The notes under the pieces: model-generated
The model's input: the letters and a program-made list of their open reading frames with translations, nothing else
Told to the model about the DNA's origin: nothing
Databases searched by the model: none
NCBI GenBank assembly: GCA_021825465.1
Contig: JAKAGX010000012.1
Location: forward strand, 1 to 20,542
Source of the DNA: a bacterium
GTDB lineage: Bacteria > Patescibacteriota > Minisyncoccia > UBA6257 > GWB1-50-10
DNA length: 20,542 nucleotides
Direction: 5' to 3'
Shown here: piece after piece, positions 20,057-20,542 of the stretch
How positions within the stretch are numbered: position 1 is the stretch's first letter
Layout of the letters: each line of letters opens with the position of its first letter
Position numbers and translations under genes: made by a program

Positions 20057-20467
20057 TTACTTCACCGTCAAAATTTTCATCCTTATTTCCTCCAAGCCTT
20101 CGCGTGGCGGATTATTGACCACGGAATGGACCGATCCTCCGCCGTCATCGTTCCACCGCGGCATGATGTGGATATGCAAATGATCGACGGTTTGCCCGGA
20201 AACGCGGCCGTGATTCACGCCGATCGTAAAACCATCCGGCTGGAGCGCTTTTTGAAGAAGGCTTGTCACTTTTTTCACCGCAGTGAAAACCGGTCCCACT
20301 GCCTCGGGCGGAAGATCCAAAATGTTCTCGGCGTGTACTTTCGGGATCACCATCGTGTGCCCCGGCGAACGGGGGTGAATGTCCAAAATGCCAAGTGTCG
20401 CGTCGTCCTCATAAATGATGGAGGCCGGAATTTCCTTGCTGGCTATCTTACAAAAAAGGCAATCCAT
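20057..20467 (-). CDS. HIT-family nucleotide hydrolase (HINT type)
   Basis: A 136-residue HIT protein with the zinc-type opening CLFCKIASKEIPA (3-15), the DIHPRSPGHTMVIPK segment (29-43) and the histidine triad HLHIH (96-100) followed by IMPR. HINT enzymes hydrolyse purine nucleoside phosphoramidates and aminoacyl-AMPs, giving AMP. Its start lies 3 bases after the stop of the upstream gene (TAG GGT ATG), so they are co-transcribed. The stop precedes rpsU by 42 bases, so it probably heads or belongs to the same transcript as the ribosome/division genes. Confidence 0.93.
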   Translation of the reverse strand: MDCLFCKIASKEIPASIIYEDDATLGILDIHPRSPGHTMVIPKVHAENILDLPPEAVGPVFTAVKKVTSLLQKALQPDGFTIGVNHGRVSGQTVDHLHIHIMPRWNDDGGGSVHSVVNNPPREGLEEIRMKILTVK

Positions 20468-20470
20468 ACC

Positions 20471-20542
20471 CTATTCATTATTGAGCCTTTTCTTCACTTC
20501 TTCAACCAGCTTGTCGACGAGGATCGTTTCCTGGATGCCGGA
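20471..20542 (-). CDS. C-terminal end of an unidentified CDS (runs off window)
   Basis: Twenty-three residues and a TAG stop are readable, ending ETILVDKLVEEVKKRLNNE. This is an amphipathic helix and tells nothing about function. The stop is 3 bases before the HIT start, so it belongs to the same operon. Identity needs the neighbouring sequence. Confidence 0.6.
   Translation of the reverse strand, partial: SGIQETILVDKLVEEVKKRLNNE

Noticed and set aside
1..20542. CRISPR arrays, insertion sequences, integrase or phage genes
   Set aside because: No spaced direct repeats, transposase, integrase or phage-structural motifs were seen on either strand.

Overview
This window looks like a piece of a Candidatus Patescibacteria (CPR) chromosome, most likely a parcubacterial lineage. 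That placement is inferred from gene content and order: a compact rpsU-yqeY-ybeY-ftsA-ftsZ run, an isolated class II ribonucleotide reductase, a lone folB, an RNHCP protein, and many small proteins with almost no intergenic space. TGA works as a stop codon (for example at the yqeY/ybeY junction), which argues against the code-25 CPR lineages (Gracilibacteria, Absconditabacteria). I see no insertion sequence, phage gene, CRISPR array or rRNA.

Left part (1-5.3 kb): a glycosyltransferase cut by the window edge diverges from a cytoplasmic six-hairpin glycosidase. A DedA membrane protein and a GH1 beta-glycosidase follow, then two envelope proteins of unknown role: a two-TM protein with an outward-facing domain and a secreted two-repeat protein. 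Middle (5.3-11.7 kb): a MutY-like glycosylase without Fe-S cysteines; a three-gene export operon (long adaptor, short adaptor, 14-TM MFS pump); an O6-alkylguanine-DNA methyltransferase; a winged-helix/Nudix protein followed by a MazG-like pyrophosphatase; and FolB. Several of these are nucleotide-pool or DNA-damage functions.

Next (11.7-14.0 kb): an unrecognised exported protein with the strongest Shine-Dalgarno in the window, divergent tRNA-Lys(TTT) and tRNA-Asn(GTT) genes, and an overlapping RNHCP / ferritin-like-VIT pair that probably handles iron. Right part (14.0-20.5 kb, all minus strand): HIT hydrolase, bS21, YqeY, YbeY, FtsA and FtsZ in tight order, then a terminator, then the B12-dependent ribonucleotide reductase.

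The most striking regulatory feature is repeated. Genes at the head of a transcript usually have no Shine-Dalgarno. Instead a good sigma70-type -10 box ends about 5-10 bases before the start codon, which predicts leaderless mRNAs. These promoters often sit as overlapping divergent pairs in gaps of 40-80 bases. Downstream operon genes rely on stop/start overlaps or gaps of a few bases.
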